From the NCBI GenBank assembly GCA_035569495.1, contig DATMMX010000011.1:248001-312000 (forward strand): a stretch of 64,000 nt of DNA, written 5' to 3'. The position numbers and the translations under genes were made by a program. The notes beneath the pieces are model-generated. The model ran no database searches, had not been told where the DNA came from, and was given only the letters and a program-made list of their open reading frames with translations. Below are positions 24,763 through 33,637 of this stretch, piece by piece. Positions within the stretch are counted from its first letter, which is position 1. Each line of letters starts with the position of its first letter. The DNA comes from DASRDZ01 sp035569495. Lineage in GTDB: Bacteria > Chloroflexota > Dormibacteria > Aeolococcales > Aeolococcaceae.

Positions 24763-26532
24763 TTGCACATGCGACTCTTTGGTCGACGTCTCGCGCTCAT
24801 CGCGGCGACCTCGGCCGTACTTACCACTCTCGGGGCCGCCCCAGCTCACGCAGCAGCCCCGACCGCGCCAGCGAGGACGGCAGCGCAGCAAGGATCACCC
24901 CCAGGACAGGGCAACCGCAACGCCCCCGTCCCGCCACCCGGGACCAGCGCACCCCACCTCTATCGGGAGCGCGGGGGTAACGGGAGTGCCCCCGCGGCAA
25001 GCAGCCCACCCGCATGCTGTCCGGCCCCTGGCCAGATGGTCCACGGGCCTGGCCAAGTCCTTCGGGGCTTCACGCGGGTTGCACTCATCTTCTGGGGCTC
25101 CACCTGGCAGTTCCAGCCGGACGTAACCGAAGCCAGCACCGTCAACGGTATGTGGCAGCACGTCGGGACCAACCCGTGGACAGACTCGTTGCTGCAGTAC
25201 TGGGACAACTGGTCCTCGGTCGATGACACAGGCCGACTGTACGTGGGAGCCTGGACGGACTTGGGTTCATCTCCGGCGTCCATCTACACCCAGGCCGACG
25301 TCGCAGCGGAAGTGCAGCGCGCACTCACCGTGGGGCCGTTTCAGTACGATCCCAACACCTTGTATATGGTGTTCGCCAACCGAGGCGCGCAGAACGATCA
25401 GGGATCGACTGTCTGCGGATACCACTCCTTTACCGGCGCACCACAGGGCGGACTGGCCGCGTACGCGGTGATGGACTACGGCCATTGCTCGGATGTCCAA
25501 CTGGCGGGTGCGGTTGGCGACGGCCGTGCCCAGCGCTTTGAGGTCGTCAGCCTTCACGAGTTCGCGGAGGGAGTCACCGATCCCTTCATGGACGCGTGGG
25601 GCAATGGCCAGAGCGGCTCTGAGATCGGCGATCTCTGCCAGGACAACCTGATCACAGTCAACTTCGGCGGCACCGGCTACGCTGCTCAGCAGATTTACGG
25701 CAACAACGAAGGTCGCTGCCTGAGCAGCACCACCGTGTCGTACTCGTACCGCTGGATCTCCCAGACGTACGTGAATAACAACCAGGCCTCCGCACCCGGC
25801 AACACCTATCCGGTCTCGCTGGTTGTGCAGAACACGGGCAACGTGCAGTGGCCCGTCAACTCGGTCCTACGACTGGGAACCGACGCCCCACAGGACCACT
25901 GTAGCGCGTACTACGATCCGGGGACCTGGAGCGGCTGTATTCGCGTCGGCGGCATGGTCAACCAGATCAACTCTGCATACAGCACCATCCAGCCTGGCCA
26001 GGACGCGGTCTTCACCTTCAACTTCTTCACCAACCCGGCTCAGACGTGTACCACCGTCAACGAGCACTTCAACTTGGTGTTCGAGGCGAGGCTGTGGATG
26101 GCGAGCGCGGGCATCTACTGGCCCGTGAACATCGGCTGCTACGACGCCTCCTTCAACTCCGAGACGCCCCCGACAGCACTGGTGGTCGGCGACAACCCCG
26201 TCACGAACATGACGAAGATCAGGTTCGTCAACACCGGCAACTTGCCGTGGAACAATGACAGCAAGACGCAGCTCACAACCAACGGCTGCAGCATGTTCTA
26301 CGACATGGTGACCTGGTCGGCGTGCAACGTCGCGACGAGCAGGGTCACCAACGTCTCGAACACAGGGAAGACATCGGTCGATCCCGGCGAAGTCGGTGAG
26401 TTCGACGTCGTTCTCAGCGTCCCCGCCGCAACCGTACCGGGCAACTACGGCCAGCAGTGGGTGCTCGTGGAGGCCGGATTCCAGACGATGGGCTCCTCGT
26501 ACCACACCTCGACGTACAACGTGGTCGCCTAG
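24763..26532 (+). CDS. Secreted HExxE protein with two C-terminal Ig-like (NBR1-type) domains
   Basis: 589 residues from TTG 24763 (GGAG seven bases upstream); ATG 24769 is the alternative. Signal peptide cleaved near AHAAA. After a Pro-rich linker comes a domain with HEFAEGVTDP and, 15 residues on, SEIGDLCQD. The HE-x-x-E-x-x-TDP...EIGD pattern occurs in secreted proteins related to the plant phosphate-induced/EXORDIUM family and in metalloprotease-like proteins of actinobacteria. Then follow two copies of an Ig-like domain (VNNNQASAPGNTYPVSLVVQNTGN... and the repeat from PPTALVVGDNPVTNMTKIRFVNTGN), each with a WSxC motif. Probably an extracellular protein acting on wall or polysaccharide; activity unproven. 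It precedes an ECF sigma operon. Confidence 0.72.
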   Translation: MHMRLFGRRLALIAATSAVLTTLGAAPAHAAAPTAPARTAAQQGSPPGQGNRNAPVPPPGTSAPHLYRERGGNGSAPAASSPPACCPAPGQMVHGPGQVLRGFTRVALIFWGSTWQFQPDVTEASTVNGMWQHVGTNPWTDSLLQYWDNWSSVDDTGRLYVGAWTDLGSSPASIYTQADVAAEVQRALTVGPFQYDPNTLYMVFANRGAQNDQGSTVCGYHSFTGAPQGGLAAYAVMDYGHCSDVQLAGAVGDGRAQRFEVVSLHEFAEGVTDPFMDAWGNGQSGSEIGDLCQDNLITVNFGGTGYAAQQIYGNNEGRCLSSTTVSYSYRWISQTYVNNNQASAPGNTYPVSLVVQNTGNVQWPVNSVLRLGTDAPQDHCSAYYDPGTWSGCIRVGGMVNQINSAYSTIQPGQDAVFTFNFFTNPAQTCTTVNEHFNLVFEARLWMASAGIYWPVNIGCYDASFNSETPPTALVVGDNPVTNMTKIRFVNTGNLPWNNDSKTQLTTNGCSMFYDMVTWSACNVATSRVTNVSNTGKTSVDPGEVGEFDVVLSVPAATVPGNYGQQWVLVEAGFQTMGSSYHTSTYNVVA

Positions 26533-26649
26533 CGGGCGGCCACTGAGGCTCACTGAGGGCGGGGGCCGCGGGGCGTGCCCTCTCGGCTCCCGCCAACCCA
26601 AACCTCGCCAAGATGGAACCTTTTGCCCACCAACGAGGGTCTAACTCGC

Positions 26650-27219
26650 ATGACCACCGCCGAGGCCGCCGCGAGGACGCCTGAGCCCGCCGGAGACGCC
26701 CTGCTTCTGAGCCGGGCGCAGGGCGGGGATGCCGATGCCTTCTCCGAGCTACTGCGCCCGCTGTATGAGAGTGGCCATCGTGTAGCCACGTCGATTCTCC
26801 TCAACAGCGGCGAGGCCGAGGATGCCCTACAGGAGGCCACGGTGCGAGCATGGCGTCGCCTCGGCGGTCTACGCGAGATCGAGAGTATCGAGGGGTGGTT
26901 TCTTTCGATCGTGGTGAACGAGAGTCGCCGTCGGCTCCGGGGCAGGTGGCACCGGGTCTTGCCCTGGGGGCTACCCCGCCACAGCATGGAACCGCGCGAT
27001 CACCACGACGCACACGACATACGCTCTGTGGTGCAAGACGCGCTGATGCGTCTCGACGCTGAGCACCGTGTCGTCCTCGTCCTCCGTTACTACTACGACC
27101 TTCCCCTGCAACGCGTCGCGGAGCAGCTTCGACTCCCTGTGGGGACCGTGAAGTCGAGGCTCAGTCGGGCCACAGACCGACTCCGCGACGTCCTTTCGTC
27201 AACGGAGATGATGTCATGA
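26650..27219 (+). CDS. ECF sigma factor
   Basis: 189 residues. Region 2: DADAFSELLRPLYESGHRVATSILLNSGEAEDALQEATVRAWRRL with the usual DALQE. Region 4: LRYYYDLPLQRVAEQLRLPVGTVKSRLSRATDRLR. Both are complete, so this is a free-standing ECF factor, unlike the fused ones nearby. GAGGG about ten bases before ATG 26650. The next gene overlaps its stop (ATGA) and is the likely anti-sigma partner. Its target may include the secreted HExxE gene just upstream (inference). Confidence 0.88.
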   Translation: MTTAEAAARTPEPAGDALLLSRAQGGDADAFSELLRPLYESGHRVATSILLNSGEAEDALQEATVRAWRRLGGLREIESIEGWFLSIVVNESRRRLRGRWHRVLPWGLPRHSMEPRDHHDAHDIRSVVQDALMRLDAEHRVVLVLRYYYDLPLQRVAEQLRLPVGTVKSRLSRATDRLRDVLSSTEMMS

Positions 27220-28034
27220 CGGACGACGCGATCCGCAACGCGCTTCGGCGCGCAATGCGACTAGAACCCAATCCTGGACTGGCGGATCGGATGACCGATC
27301 ATGCACGGCGCGTCGGGCGAGGAGAAGTCGAGCCATCCGGGCCCCGCTTCTCCTTACTGACAGTGGCCGGTTCTTTAGCCCTGTTCGCGGCGCTTGCAGC
27401 GGGTGGCGTCGTCGCCATGCAGCACCGTACCGCGTCCCGTCAGGCGTCGCCGCCGCCAGCGGTGGCGAGTCAGCCTGCGATCGTCCAGGGCACCGCCTCT
27501 GCCTCCGTGAGCCAGCCGACGGACGCGCCTTCGGCCAGCTCGGCGCCGACCGCTACCGCGCCTGGTGCGGCTTCGCCGAAAGCATCAGCATCGCCTGCGA
27601 TCACCAACTGTCAGGCGGGGGACGTCACCGGGTCGTTCACTACGGGCGGCACCAATACCTATGCGGCTGGCGCCGACATTCGCGTATCGGCAACGGTGAC
27701 CAACCGGTCGACCCATCAGTGCCGGGTGCCGTTGTCCTGCTACTGGACGTGGCGGGTCACCGATAGCAATGGCCAGGTTGTCGGTGCCGGCCCGGCAGCG
27801 GGCGCGTGCGAGAACATCCCGGGTCCTGTTCTCCAGCCCGGCGCTAGCGACATGGAGCCGGTCGGTGACTGGTCGTCGGCAGGCCGCTCCTCGGGAAGCT
27901 ACACGATCTCGGGGAGCCTCCAAGGGCTCGCGGCCGCTAGCACACGAGTCACGCTGATCGGTCCAGCCGCGACAACTACGGCGGCGCCGGCGACATCGAC
28001 GCCCTACGCCACTCCCACGCCGCTGGTGCCTTGA
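27216..28034 (+). CDS. Membrane protein, probable anti-sigma partner of the ECF factor
   Basis: 272 residues: short cytoplasmic N-terminus (about 45), one transmembrane helix (LLTVAGSLALFAALAAGGVVAM, about 46-68), a long Ser/Ala/Pro-rich stalk, and an extracytoplasmic beta domain with four cysteines (ITNCQAG, HQCRVPLSCYW, GACENIP) that resembles a secreted immunoglobulin-like or DUF4232-type fold. The cytoplasmic part lacks the HxxxCxxC zinc motif of ZAS anti-sigmas. Anti-sigma function is inferred from the ATGA overlap and topology. Confidence 0.6.
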   Translation: MTDDAIRNALRRAMRLEPNPGLADRMTDHARRVGRGEVEPSGPRFSLLTVAGSLALFAALAAGGVVAMQHRTASRQASPPPAVASQPAIVQGTASASVSQPTDAPSASSAPTATAPGAASPKASASPAITNCQAGDVTGSFTTGGTNTYAAGADIRVSATVTNRSTHQCRVPLSCYWTWRVTDSNGQVVGAGPAAGACENIPGPVLQPGASDMEPVGDWSSAGRSSGSYTISGSLQGLAAASTRVTLIGPAATTTAAPATSTPYATPTPLVP

Positions 28035-28341
28035 GCCCTCGCCCCCCGGCGCCGATCGGTCCCGTTGCTGTTGTCGCCGGCGTCGCCTCGACCCTCCGGC
28101 CAAAGGGTGTCGGGGCTAGGGACCGCCAGCTTCGCCATCGACGAAGCCGACGACGCGACTTGCTGTGTGGAGCGAGCGTCCTTGGGTCATGCGGCAGGCA
28201 ACACAAGTCCCGACGTGACGGTTGACGAGCCGAGTCGCTCTCGCTCCGCAGCCGCAAGGCGCCGTGTCAGCGGCGCGGCCCCTTGGCAAAATGAGATTTC
28301 GGTCATGTCGGTCACGATGCCTGTAACGTCTCTCCCGAGCC
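28035..28341. other. Intergenic region, nothing identified
   Basis: About 300 bases. Open frames here lack domain-like content. The region just before 28342 has CATGTCGGTCACGATG and an AGATTTCGG patch but no clear promoter. Confidence 0.3.
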
Positions 28342-28935
28342 GTGGGGCGTTTTGCGGCACCCGCTGGAACCACGCGCCGACTCGATGTTGCAACCGAGCT
28401 GGCCGCGGCGGTGGCCGAGCTTGAGGTCCGAGAATCGTCGGGCGAGCTGGTCACCCGCCGCGCGATGCAGGATGTCGACGCGGAATGGCTGTTTGAGGCG
28501 CGTGACCACCATGCGAGCGACTGGTCACCCATGGTCGACGCCGCCGCGCGTACCTTCGGCCGCGCGTGGGCCGTCACGACGCGGTCCCGGCTCATCCGCC
28601 TCCGACTGGAGCTCCACGCCCGCGAAAATGACGGAGCGCCGTTGCCGCTGTGGGAAAGCAGGGCCCAGCGCCAGGGGCAAGCGTCCCTGGCCCGGCGAGT
28701 CGCGCTGATCCTCGACGCCTTGTATGCCTGGTGGGATATCGAGGTGCGGGTCGCTTGGCTCATGGCCGATGGGTGGGACGAGGCGGATGCACGCCGCGTC
28801 GTCGGTGCGCCCGGCAACGGCGAGCCACTGTTCGTGTGGGACGAACCGTGGCGCGAGATTGCCTGGATGGTGCAGCACTGCGCGTGGACCTTCGCCGACG
28901 CTGCGCTCGCCGTGGCCGAGTTCGTCCCCGAATAA
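28342..28935 (+). CDS. Hypothetical helical protein
   Basis: 197 residues from GTG 28342. Mostly charged helices, with several Trp (WLFEARDHHASDW, ALYAWWDIEVRVAWLMADGWDEADAR, DEPWREIAWMVQHCAW). No signal peptide or membrane segment. No family recognised. The coding frame is supported by high third-position GC and a clean end before a non-coding gap. Confidence 0.5.
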   Translation: MGRFAAPAGTTRRLDVATELAAAVAELEVRESSGELVTRRAMQDVDAEWLFEARDHHASDWSPMVDAAARTFGRAWAVTTRSRLIRLRLELHARENDGAPLPLWESRAQRQGQASLARRVALILDALYAWWDIEVRVAWLMADGWDEADARRVVGAPGNGEPLFVWDEPWREIAWMVQHCAWTFADAALAVAEFVPE

Positions 28936-29150
28936 GAGGATGCCGCGGGGGATGGGCGGCCAGACGGCAGCTGGGACGGCCGGCCCATACCGCCAGTCGA
29001 TCGGTGATGTGCACGCCCGTGTCCTGGGTGGCACAAGAGCTGGACACGGCCTCTCCCGCTCTCACGCAGCACTCACTTGATTCTCGCGTCGGAGCTGACG
29101 ATGGTCCAAGCCGGATCGCTGGCCGGCGTCACCTCAATCGACAATGTCTG

Positions 29151-29180
29151 TTGCAACAAAAGGGCAAGCTAGCGTATCAT
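29151..29180 (+). promoter_or_regulatory. Promoter giving a leaderless transcript
   Basis: TTGCAA (29151-29156) and TATCAT (29175-29180) are separated by 18 bases. The ATG of the next gene begins six bases after the -10, at the expected transcription start, and no ribosome binding site is present. Leaderless mRNAs are common in high-GC Gram-positives. Confidence 0.6.
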
Positions 29181-29186
29181 TGGCAC

Positions 29187-29681
29187 ATGGCCGGTGGCGA
29201 TCTGAGAACCGACGCCGTGGCTCTCGCGTTGGCCGCGTTCTTCGCGCCGACGCTTGTCGCCGCCGCCCGGCACCGCGGTGCGCTCGGATCGACGCTCGCC
29301 GTCAACCTGCTTCTCGGCTGGACGGGCGTTGGCTGGCTCCTGGCGTGGGTCCTCGCCTTTCGTGATCGCCGCCCCCTCGTCTCGGTCGGCGTCGTGGTTG
29401 CTGGACACGCCGCGCCAATCAGCGCCGGCGTCCTGCTTGCCCCCGACGGACGTCACTGGTGGAATGGAGCCGAGTGGTCCGACGGATGGATCGAGGCGCC
29501 CTGGGGCGCGATGTGGTCCCCTGCCGGTACTCACTGGCTCGCGGGCGGCGACCGATGGGTCCCGGCGGGTGGTCCGCTGAACGCCGGCTGCGCCGTCGAT
29601 GCCTCGGCGGCGACGACCGATCTTCCAGACGAGCCGGAGTGGTGGCGGCGCCTGCAGCTCGGCGGCGGTGGCCACTCGTGA
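29187..29681 (+). CDS. Superinfection-immunity-like membrane protein
   Basis: 164 residues. The N-terminal 60 have the Imm_superinfect pattern: AAFFAPTLVAAARHRG, then a helix with NLLLGWTGVGWLLAWVLAF (the N-x(4)-GWT-x-x-GW core of the T4 Imm family). In phages such proteins block DNA injection by related phages; chromosomal members are mostly uncharacterised. After a third helix the C-terminal part has HWWNGAEWSDGW and WLAGGDRWVP, Trp-rich units like those of DUF2510. A promoter with -10 six bases away precedes it. It lies next to a tRNA, a usual phage-island end. Confidence 0.72.
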   Translation: MAGGDLRTDAVALALAAFFAPTLVAAARHRGALGSTLAVNLLLGWTGVGWLLAWVLAFRDRRPLVSVGVVVAGHAAPISAGVLLAPDGRHWWNGAEWSDGWIEAPWGAMWSPAGTHWLAGGDRWVPAGGPLNAGCAVDASAATTDLPDEPEWWRRLQLGGGGHS

Positions 29682-29764
29682 ACGCCGCTGTTCTCACGAC
29701 GCACGACGCCTCCACGGCGCGTGACCGCGCTGGTGACCGCGGGCACGCGCTGGTCCGCCGCGGG

Positions 29765-29788
29765 ACTTTGGCTACAACTTTGGCTACA
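29765..29788. repeat. Perfect tandem 12-bp repeat
   Basis: ACTTTGGCTACA occurs twice head to tail, 48 bases beyond the 3' end of tRNA-Gln. It may be a recombinase-binding repeat or remnant of an attachment region. Confidence 0.5.
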
Positions 29789-29835
29789 GCGGCCCTTCCG
29801 ACCACCGATCGAGGGGTCAAAGTTGAGACTGGATA

Positions 29836-29910
29836 TGGCTGGGGAGAGAGGATTCGAACCTCTGATTGGCTGATCCAGAGTCAGCTGCCTTACCACTTGG
29901 CCACTCCCCA
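29836..29910 (-). tRNA. tRNA-Gln (anticodon CTG)
   Basis: Folds as a cloverleaf on the minus strand: acceptor TGGGGAG/CTCCCCA, D-arm with GGCCAAGTGGTAAGGC, anticodon stem GCTGA/TCAGC with loop CTCTGGA (anticodon CTG, reading CAG), T-arm AGAGG-TTCGAAT-CCTCT, discriminator G and encoded CCA. It reads glutamine codon CAG. Confidence 0.95.
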
Positions 29911-30011
29911 GCGGCGCGGGAGAGTTTACCCGAGGGGGTGGGGCGGCCAAGCTTGACGAGGGGGTGGCGGAGGAGTTTGGATTCGGCGACCCGGGCCTAT
30001 ACTGGCCTCCG

Positions 30012-30383
30012 ATGGACCTTCTTGAGCTGCTCAGATCCCAGGCCCGGCGGTACCGCTGTGCGGCGTGCGGCAAGAGCATGGCCGACTGCGACATCAACAT
30101 CCTCGCCCAGCAGGGGAACCGCGCCCTGGTGCGGGTGACCTGCACGTCCTGCAAGGACGAGAACCTGCTCCAGATCGTCTTCCAGGCGGAGGGCGAGGTG
30201 CTGGCGGAGGCCGACGACGGTGCGCCTGTTGTGGCGACCCGGCGGCGGCGGCCCACCATCGACGAGGGGCTGCCCGAGATGGGCGAGCCGATCAGCTCGG
30301 ACGAGCTGCTCGACCTCCACTCCCTGCTCCGCGACCACTCCGGCGACTTCCGCGAGCTCGTCGGCTCCACCACCGCCGAGTAG
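30012..30383 (+). CDS. Zinc-ribbon protein, function unknown
   Basis: 123 residues from ATG 30012. CAAC-GKSMADC near the start and CTSC about 25 residues later give a CxxC...CxxC zinc-ribbon. The remaining sequence is acidic with an Asp/Glu-rich helical tail (SSDELLDLHSLLRDHSGDFREL). No family name recognised. It is convergent with the penicillin-binding protein gene, 13 bases apart. Confidence 0.65.
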   Translation: MDLLELLRSQARRYRCAACGKSMADCDINILAQQGNRALVRVTCTSCKDENLLQIVFQAEGEVLAEADDGAPVVATRRRRPTIDEGLPEMGEPISSDELLDLHSLLRDHSGDFRELVGSTTAE

Positions 30384-30396
30384 ACGCCTCGACCAA

Positions 30397-32664
30397 CTAG
30401 GTCGGCGCGGGAGGCGGAGCGGCAGCAGTCAGTTGCGGTGTGGGCGTGGGCGTCGGTGAGGACTTCGGAAGCCCGAACGTCGGCGACGGCGCCAGCGTGA
30501 AGGTCGGCAGCACGGTCGGCGCCGGGGTCGGCGAGGGGGCGGCCGAGGGCGAGGGAGTAGGCGAGGGCGACGGCGTCGGGGTCGGGCAGCCCTCCGTCAG
30601 CGACGGGTCGAGCGAGGCGGACGAGGACGCCGCGGTGCAGTCGCTCAGAGCGCCGTTCACCACAGGGAAGTCGTGCACCGGCAGGGTCAGCGAGTTGACG
30701 AACCGCGCCGAGATGTTGGTCCCCACGTCGTTGCCGTAGACCTGGTCCATGCCGATCTCCGCCCCGGTGGCGTCGGTGTGCCCCGCCCAGGTGGCCACGA
30801 CGAAGTCCGGGCTGTAGGCCATGTAGTACGCGTCGACGAAGTTGTCGGTGGTGCCCGACTTGGCGGCGATGGGGCGGTTGAAGTGGATGCCCCACCGCGC
30901 CGGATAGCCCTTGAGGATCTTGGTCATCGCGTACGCCTGCGGCTGGGTCATCACCTGCGCGCCGGCCGGCGGCGCCGGCTCGTCGACCAGGGTGTTGCCA
31001 TTGCCGTCGACCACTTTGAGGATCGACCGCGGCGTCACCTTGTGCCCGTAGTTCGAGAAGGCCGCATAGGCGGCGGCGTGCTCGATCATCTTCACCGACG
31101 AGGTGCCGATCGCCGTCGAGGCGTTGTCGGAGAGCTGCGTCGAGATCCCCAGCGACTGCGCGAAGCCGATGACCTGCGGGATGCCCGCCATGGTGATCGC
31201 CTGCTCGGCCGGGATGTTGCGCGAGTCGAGCAGCGCCTTGGCCGCGGTGATGCGCCCTTCGTACGAGCGGTCGAAGTCCTTGACACCGTTGAGCTTTGCC
31301 GACTCGGCGGCGGTGTCGTCGAGCACCGTCGAGGGCTTCAGCTTGCCGTTGATGAAGCCCTCCTCGTACACGTACGGCTTGAACGACGACCCCGGCCGCC
31401 GCTCCGCGGTGACCACGTTGTACTGCCCGGCGATGCTGTCGTTGCTGAAGTCGGCCGAGCCCACCATGGCGAGCACGTCACCGGTGTGCGAGTCGAGCAT
31501 CAGCAGCGCGCCGTTGTTGGCGTTGCGCTTGATCGCCGCCACACCCTTGGCCACCGCGTCGTTCGCCTTGCCCTGCAACGAAAGGTCGAGCGTTGTCGTC
31601 ACGGTGAGGTCGCCCGCGGTGACGTTGGGATCGTCGGCGAAACGCTGCTGGAGCTGGTTGCGCACGTACTGCACGAAGTGCGGCGCGCTGCCCAGGGTGG
31701 CGAGCTGCTTGCCGTGCTGCAGGTCGTCGGTCAGCGCCTTCTGGTTGGCCTGCTGCTTGGCGAGCAGATCCGGCGCCGCCGCAGAACCGCCCACCAGCGG
31801 GTCGACGTCGTTCGCCTGCTGCTGGGTGATCCTGCCCATCGCCACCAGTCCACCCAGCACGTAGTGCTGTCGCGTGAACGCCGACGACGGGTTCTGCTTG
31901 GGGTCGTACTGCGATGGCGCCTGGGGCAGCCCGGCGAGCAGCGAGGCCTCGCGCAGGTCTAGGTCCTTGGCGTCCTTGCCGAAGAAGGTCTGCGCCGCGT
32001 TCTGGATGCCGTACGCGCCCTCACCGTAGTAGATGATGTTGAGGTACTTCTCCAGGATCTGCGCCTTGGTGTACTTGGAGTCGATCTCGCTGGCGATCAT
32101 CGCCTCGCGCAGCTTGCGCAGCGGCGACTTGTCGGCGTTGGCACCGAAGAAGGCCAGCTTGGCGAGCTGCTGGGTGATCGTGCTCGCGCCCTGCGACGGG
32201 CGCCGCGCGATGACGTCGGTGAACAGCGCCTTGACCACACGCGGGAAGTCGAAGGCCCCCTCGCTGTAGAAGTTGCGGTCCTCGGCGGCGAGGGTGGCGT
32301 CCTGCTGGATGGTGGCGATCTGGGTGATGGGCACGAAGGTGCGGCTGGTCGAGTCGTTGCCCACCGAGGCGATCATCTGGCCGTGGCGGTCGAGGATCTT
32401 GATGGTCCCGGTGGCCTGGCCCAGCTTGCTGAGGTCGGGCAGGGTCGCCGCGGCGTAGGCGACCATGCCGGCGAGCAGGACCACCACCGCGGCAAACCCC
32501 AGCACGCCGATGCGGATGGCCATGCGCCAGCGCGGCGAGAGGTTGCGCCACCAGCGCGGCCCGCGCGGCTGACGCGCGCGACGGCCTCCGGCAACAGCCC
32601 CCGTGCCCACGGGGCCGAGGGACGCGCCCGACCTGCGCCCGCGGCCGCCGGACCGCCGTCTCAC
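30397..32664 (-). CDS. Class A penicillin-binding protein (transglycosylase/transpeptidase)
   Basis: 755 residues. Basic cytoplasmic start, transmembrane helix at about 49-72, GT51 transglycosylase domain at about 85-260 with catalytic EDRNF (Glu128) and GASTITQQLAK (159-169), then the transpeptidase with SxxK at 426-429 (GSSFKP), SRN at 481-483 and KSGTT near residue 635. It polymerises and cross-links peptidoglycan outside the membrane. The C-terminus is a 70-residue Pro/Thr/Ser stalk encoded by a low-complexity stretch at 30400-30600. All catalytic motifs are intact. It appears to be transcribed alone. Confidence 0.92.
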   Translation of the reverse strand: MRRRSGGRGRRSGASLGPVGTGAVAGGRRARQPRGPRWWRNLSPRWRMAIRIGVLGFAAVVVLLAGMVAYAAATLPDLSKLGQATGTIKILDRHGQMIASVGNDSTSRTFVPITQIATIQQDATLAAEDRNFYSEGAFDFPRVVKALFTDVIARRPSQGASTITQQLAKLAFFGANADKSPLRKLREAMIASEIDSKYTKAQILEKYLNIIYYGEGAYGIQNAAQTFFGKDAKDLDLREASLLAGLPQAPSQYDPKQNPSSAFTRQHYVLGGLVAMGRITQQQANDVDPLVGGSAAAPDLLAKQQANQKALTDDLQHGKQLATLGSAPHFVQYVRNQLQQRFADDPNVTAGDLTVTTTLDLSLQGKANDAVAKGVAAIKRNANNGALLMLDSHTGDVLAMVGSADFSNDSIAGQYNVVTAERRPGSSFKPYVYEEGFINGKLKPSTVLDDTAAESAKLNGVKDFDRSYEGRITAAKALLDSRNIPAEQAITMAGIPQVIGFAQSLGISTQLSDNASTAIGTSSVKMIEHAAAYAAFSNYGHKVTPRSILKVVDGNGNTLVDEPAPPAGAQVMTQPQAYAMTKILKGYPARWGIHFNRPIAAKSGTTDNFVDAYYMAYSPDFVVATWAGHTDATGAEIGMDQVYGNDVGTNISARFVNSLTLPVHDFPVVNGALSDCTAASSSASLDPSLTEGCPTPTPSPSPTPSPSAAPSPTPAPTVLPTFTLAPSPTFGLPKSSPTPTPTPQLTAAAPPPAPT

Positions 32665-32784
32665 GAGGGCAAGGAGGGGGTGGGGGAATGCATGTGCTCA
32701 CTCGAACCGTGCCGCGTTCCCTCGCGGCGAGGGCCACGGCAGGGGGAAGCCGCGGCGCAAGAAACTTCCGGGGACGGGCCTCGG

Positions 32785-33243
32785 TCAGCCCGGGTTGGGG
32801 GTTGCGGGCTCCGCCTGTGCCCGCTGAGCGTACCGGCGCGCGACCATCGAGGCGCCTGCCGCAGCTCCGGCGGTGGCCCCTCGGACGGCCAGCTTCTGCC
32901 ACAGCGGCTTGGCATCCTCCGCCGCGCCGTGCTTGCCGTGCAGCTCCTCGCGGAGCTCGCGGACCTGCCGGGCCAGCTCGTCGAAGGACGGCGTGGGCTC
33001 AGCCGAAGCAGCCTGCCCGCCGCCCGCCTTGCCGCGGCCGAACTTGGCCCGCAGCACCACCACGCCCACGGCGACCAGCACCAGCCCGCCGGCGATGGCC
33101 ACCACCTGGGGCCCGTCGCGGCGCAGCCGGGCCTTCCAGTCGAGCTCGTGGCGGATGCGCCGCTCCAGCTTGTCGAGGTCGGCTTCGAGGGCGACGCGGG
33201 TCAGGTCGCGCTCTTGTCTCGCCTGGTCAACTGCTTGACCCAC
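32785..33243 (-). CDS. DUF3618-type membrane protein
   Basis: 152 residues from GTG 33243. Cytoplasmic helix (ALEADLDKLERRIRHELDWKARLRRDGP), one transmembrane segment (QVVAIAGGLVLVAVGVVVL), then a helical tail. The EADLDKLER...W element followed by a membrane helix fits DUF3618 proteins of high-GC Gram-positives, usually beside a holin-type DUF1469 gene as here. It overlaps that gene by 43 bases. Probable envelope stress or membrane-organising role, unproven. Confidence 0.68.
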   Translation of the reverse strand: MGQAVDQARQERDLTRVALEADLDKLERRIRHELDWKARLRRDGPQVVAIAGGLVLVAVGVVVLRAKFGRGKAGGGQAASAEPTPSFDELARQVRELREELHGKHGAAEDAKPLWQKLAVRGATAGAAAGASMVARRYAQRAQAEPATPNPG

Positions 33244-33611
33244 GCGACGTCCTCCTTGATGGCGGCGATGGTCTGCTGCTGGGTGCGCACCATGGCCCGG
33301 ATGCGCAGGACGGCGAGCAGCCCGAGCAGCACGGCGACGAGCAGGAAGCCGGCCCCGGCCAGGGCCCACGACCACCACACGTCACCGAAGTGCTGGGGCA
33401 GCGCCGCGAAGGCCAGCGTCATGCCGACGATGATCAGCGGCAGGGCCAGGGCGACCAGGGCGATGGCCACCACTCCCCGCTTGAGGCTCTCCACCGCACC
33501 CGCCTTGGCGAGCTCGATCTCCATGCGGACCAGGCGCGCCGTGTCGTCGGCGATCTGCCTGCCGATGTCGCCCAGGCTCTCCTGGTCGCGCTGAGGCTGG
33601 GTTGCTGCCAT
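33201..33611 (-). CDS. Phage holin family (DUF1469/YqjE-like) membrane protein
   Basis: 136 residues: N-terminal amphipathic helix (SLGDIGRQIADDTARLVRMEIELAKAGAVES), two transmembrane helices (about 48-70 and 80-102) and a cytoplasmic tail. This is the Phage_holin_3_6 (DUF1469) pattern; the chromosomal members are not lysis proteins. Encoded upstream of and overlapping the DUF3618-type gene. Confidence 0.75.
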   Translation of the reverse strand: MAATQPQRDQESLGDIGRQIADDTARLVRMEIELAKAGAVESLKRGVVAIALVALALPLIIVGMTLAFAALPQHFGDVWWSWALAGAGFLLVAVLLGLLAVLRIRAMVRTQQQTIAAIKEDVAWVKQLTRRDKSAT

Positions 33612-33637
33612 ATGGTCGACTATCCCCGTGGTGCTCG

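Noticed and set aside
29459..29956. Plus-strand frame reading through the tRNA
   Set aside because: It includes tRNA sequence, a common false gene.
30400..30600. Repetitive GGCGTCGG/GAGGGCGA-like stretch as a possible tandem repeat or CRISPR
   Set aside because: It encodes the Pro/Thr/Ser stalk of the penicillin-binding protein; units are irregular and no spacers are present. No CRISPR array was seen anywhere in the window.
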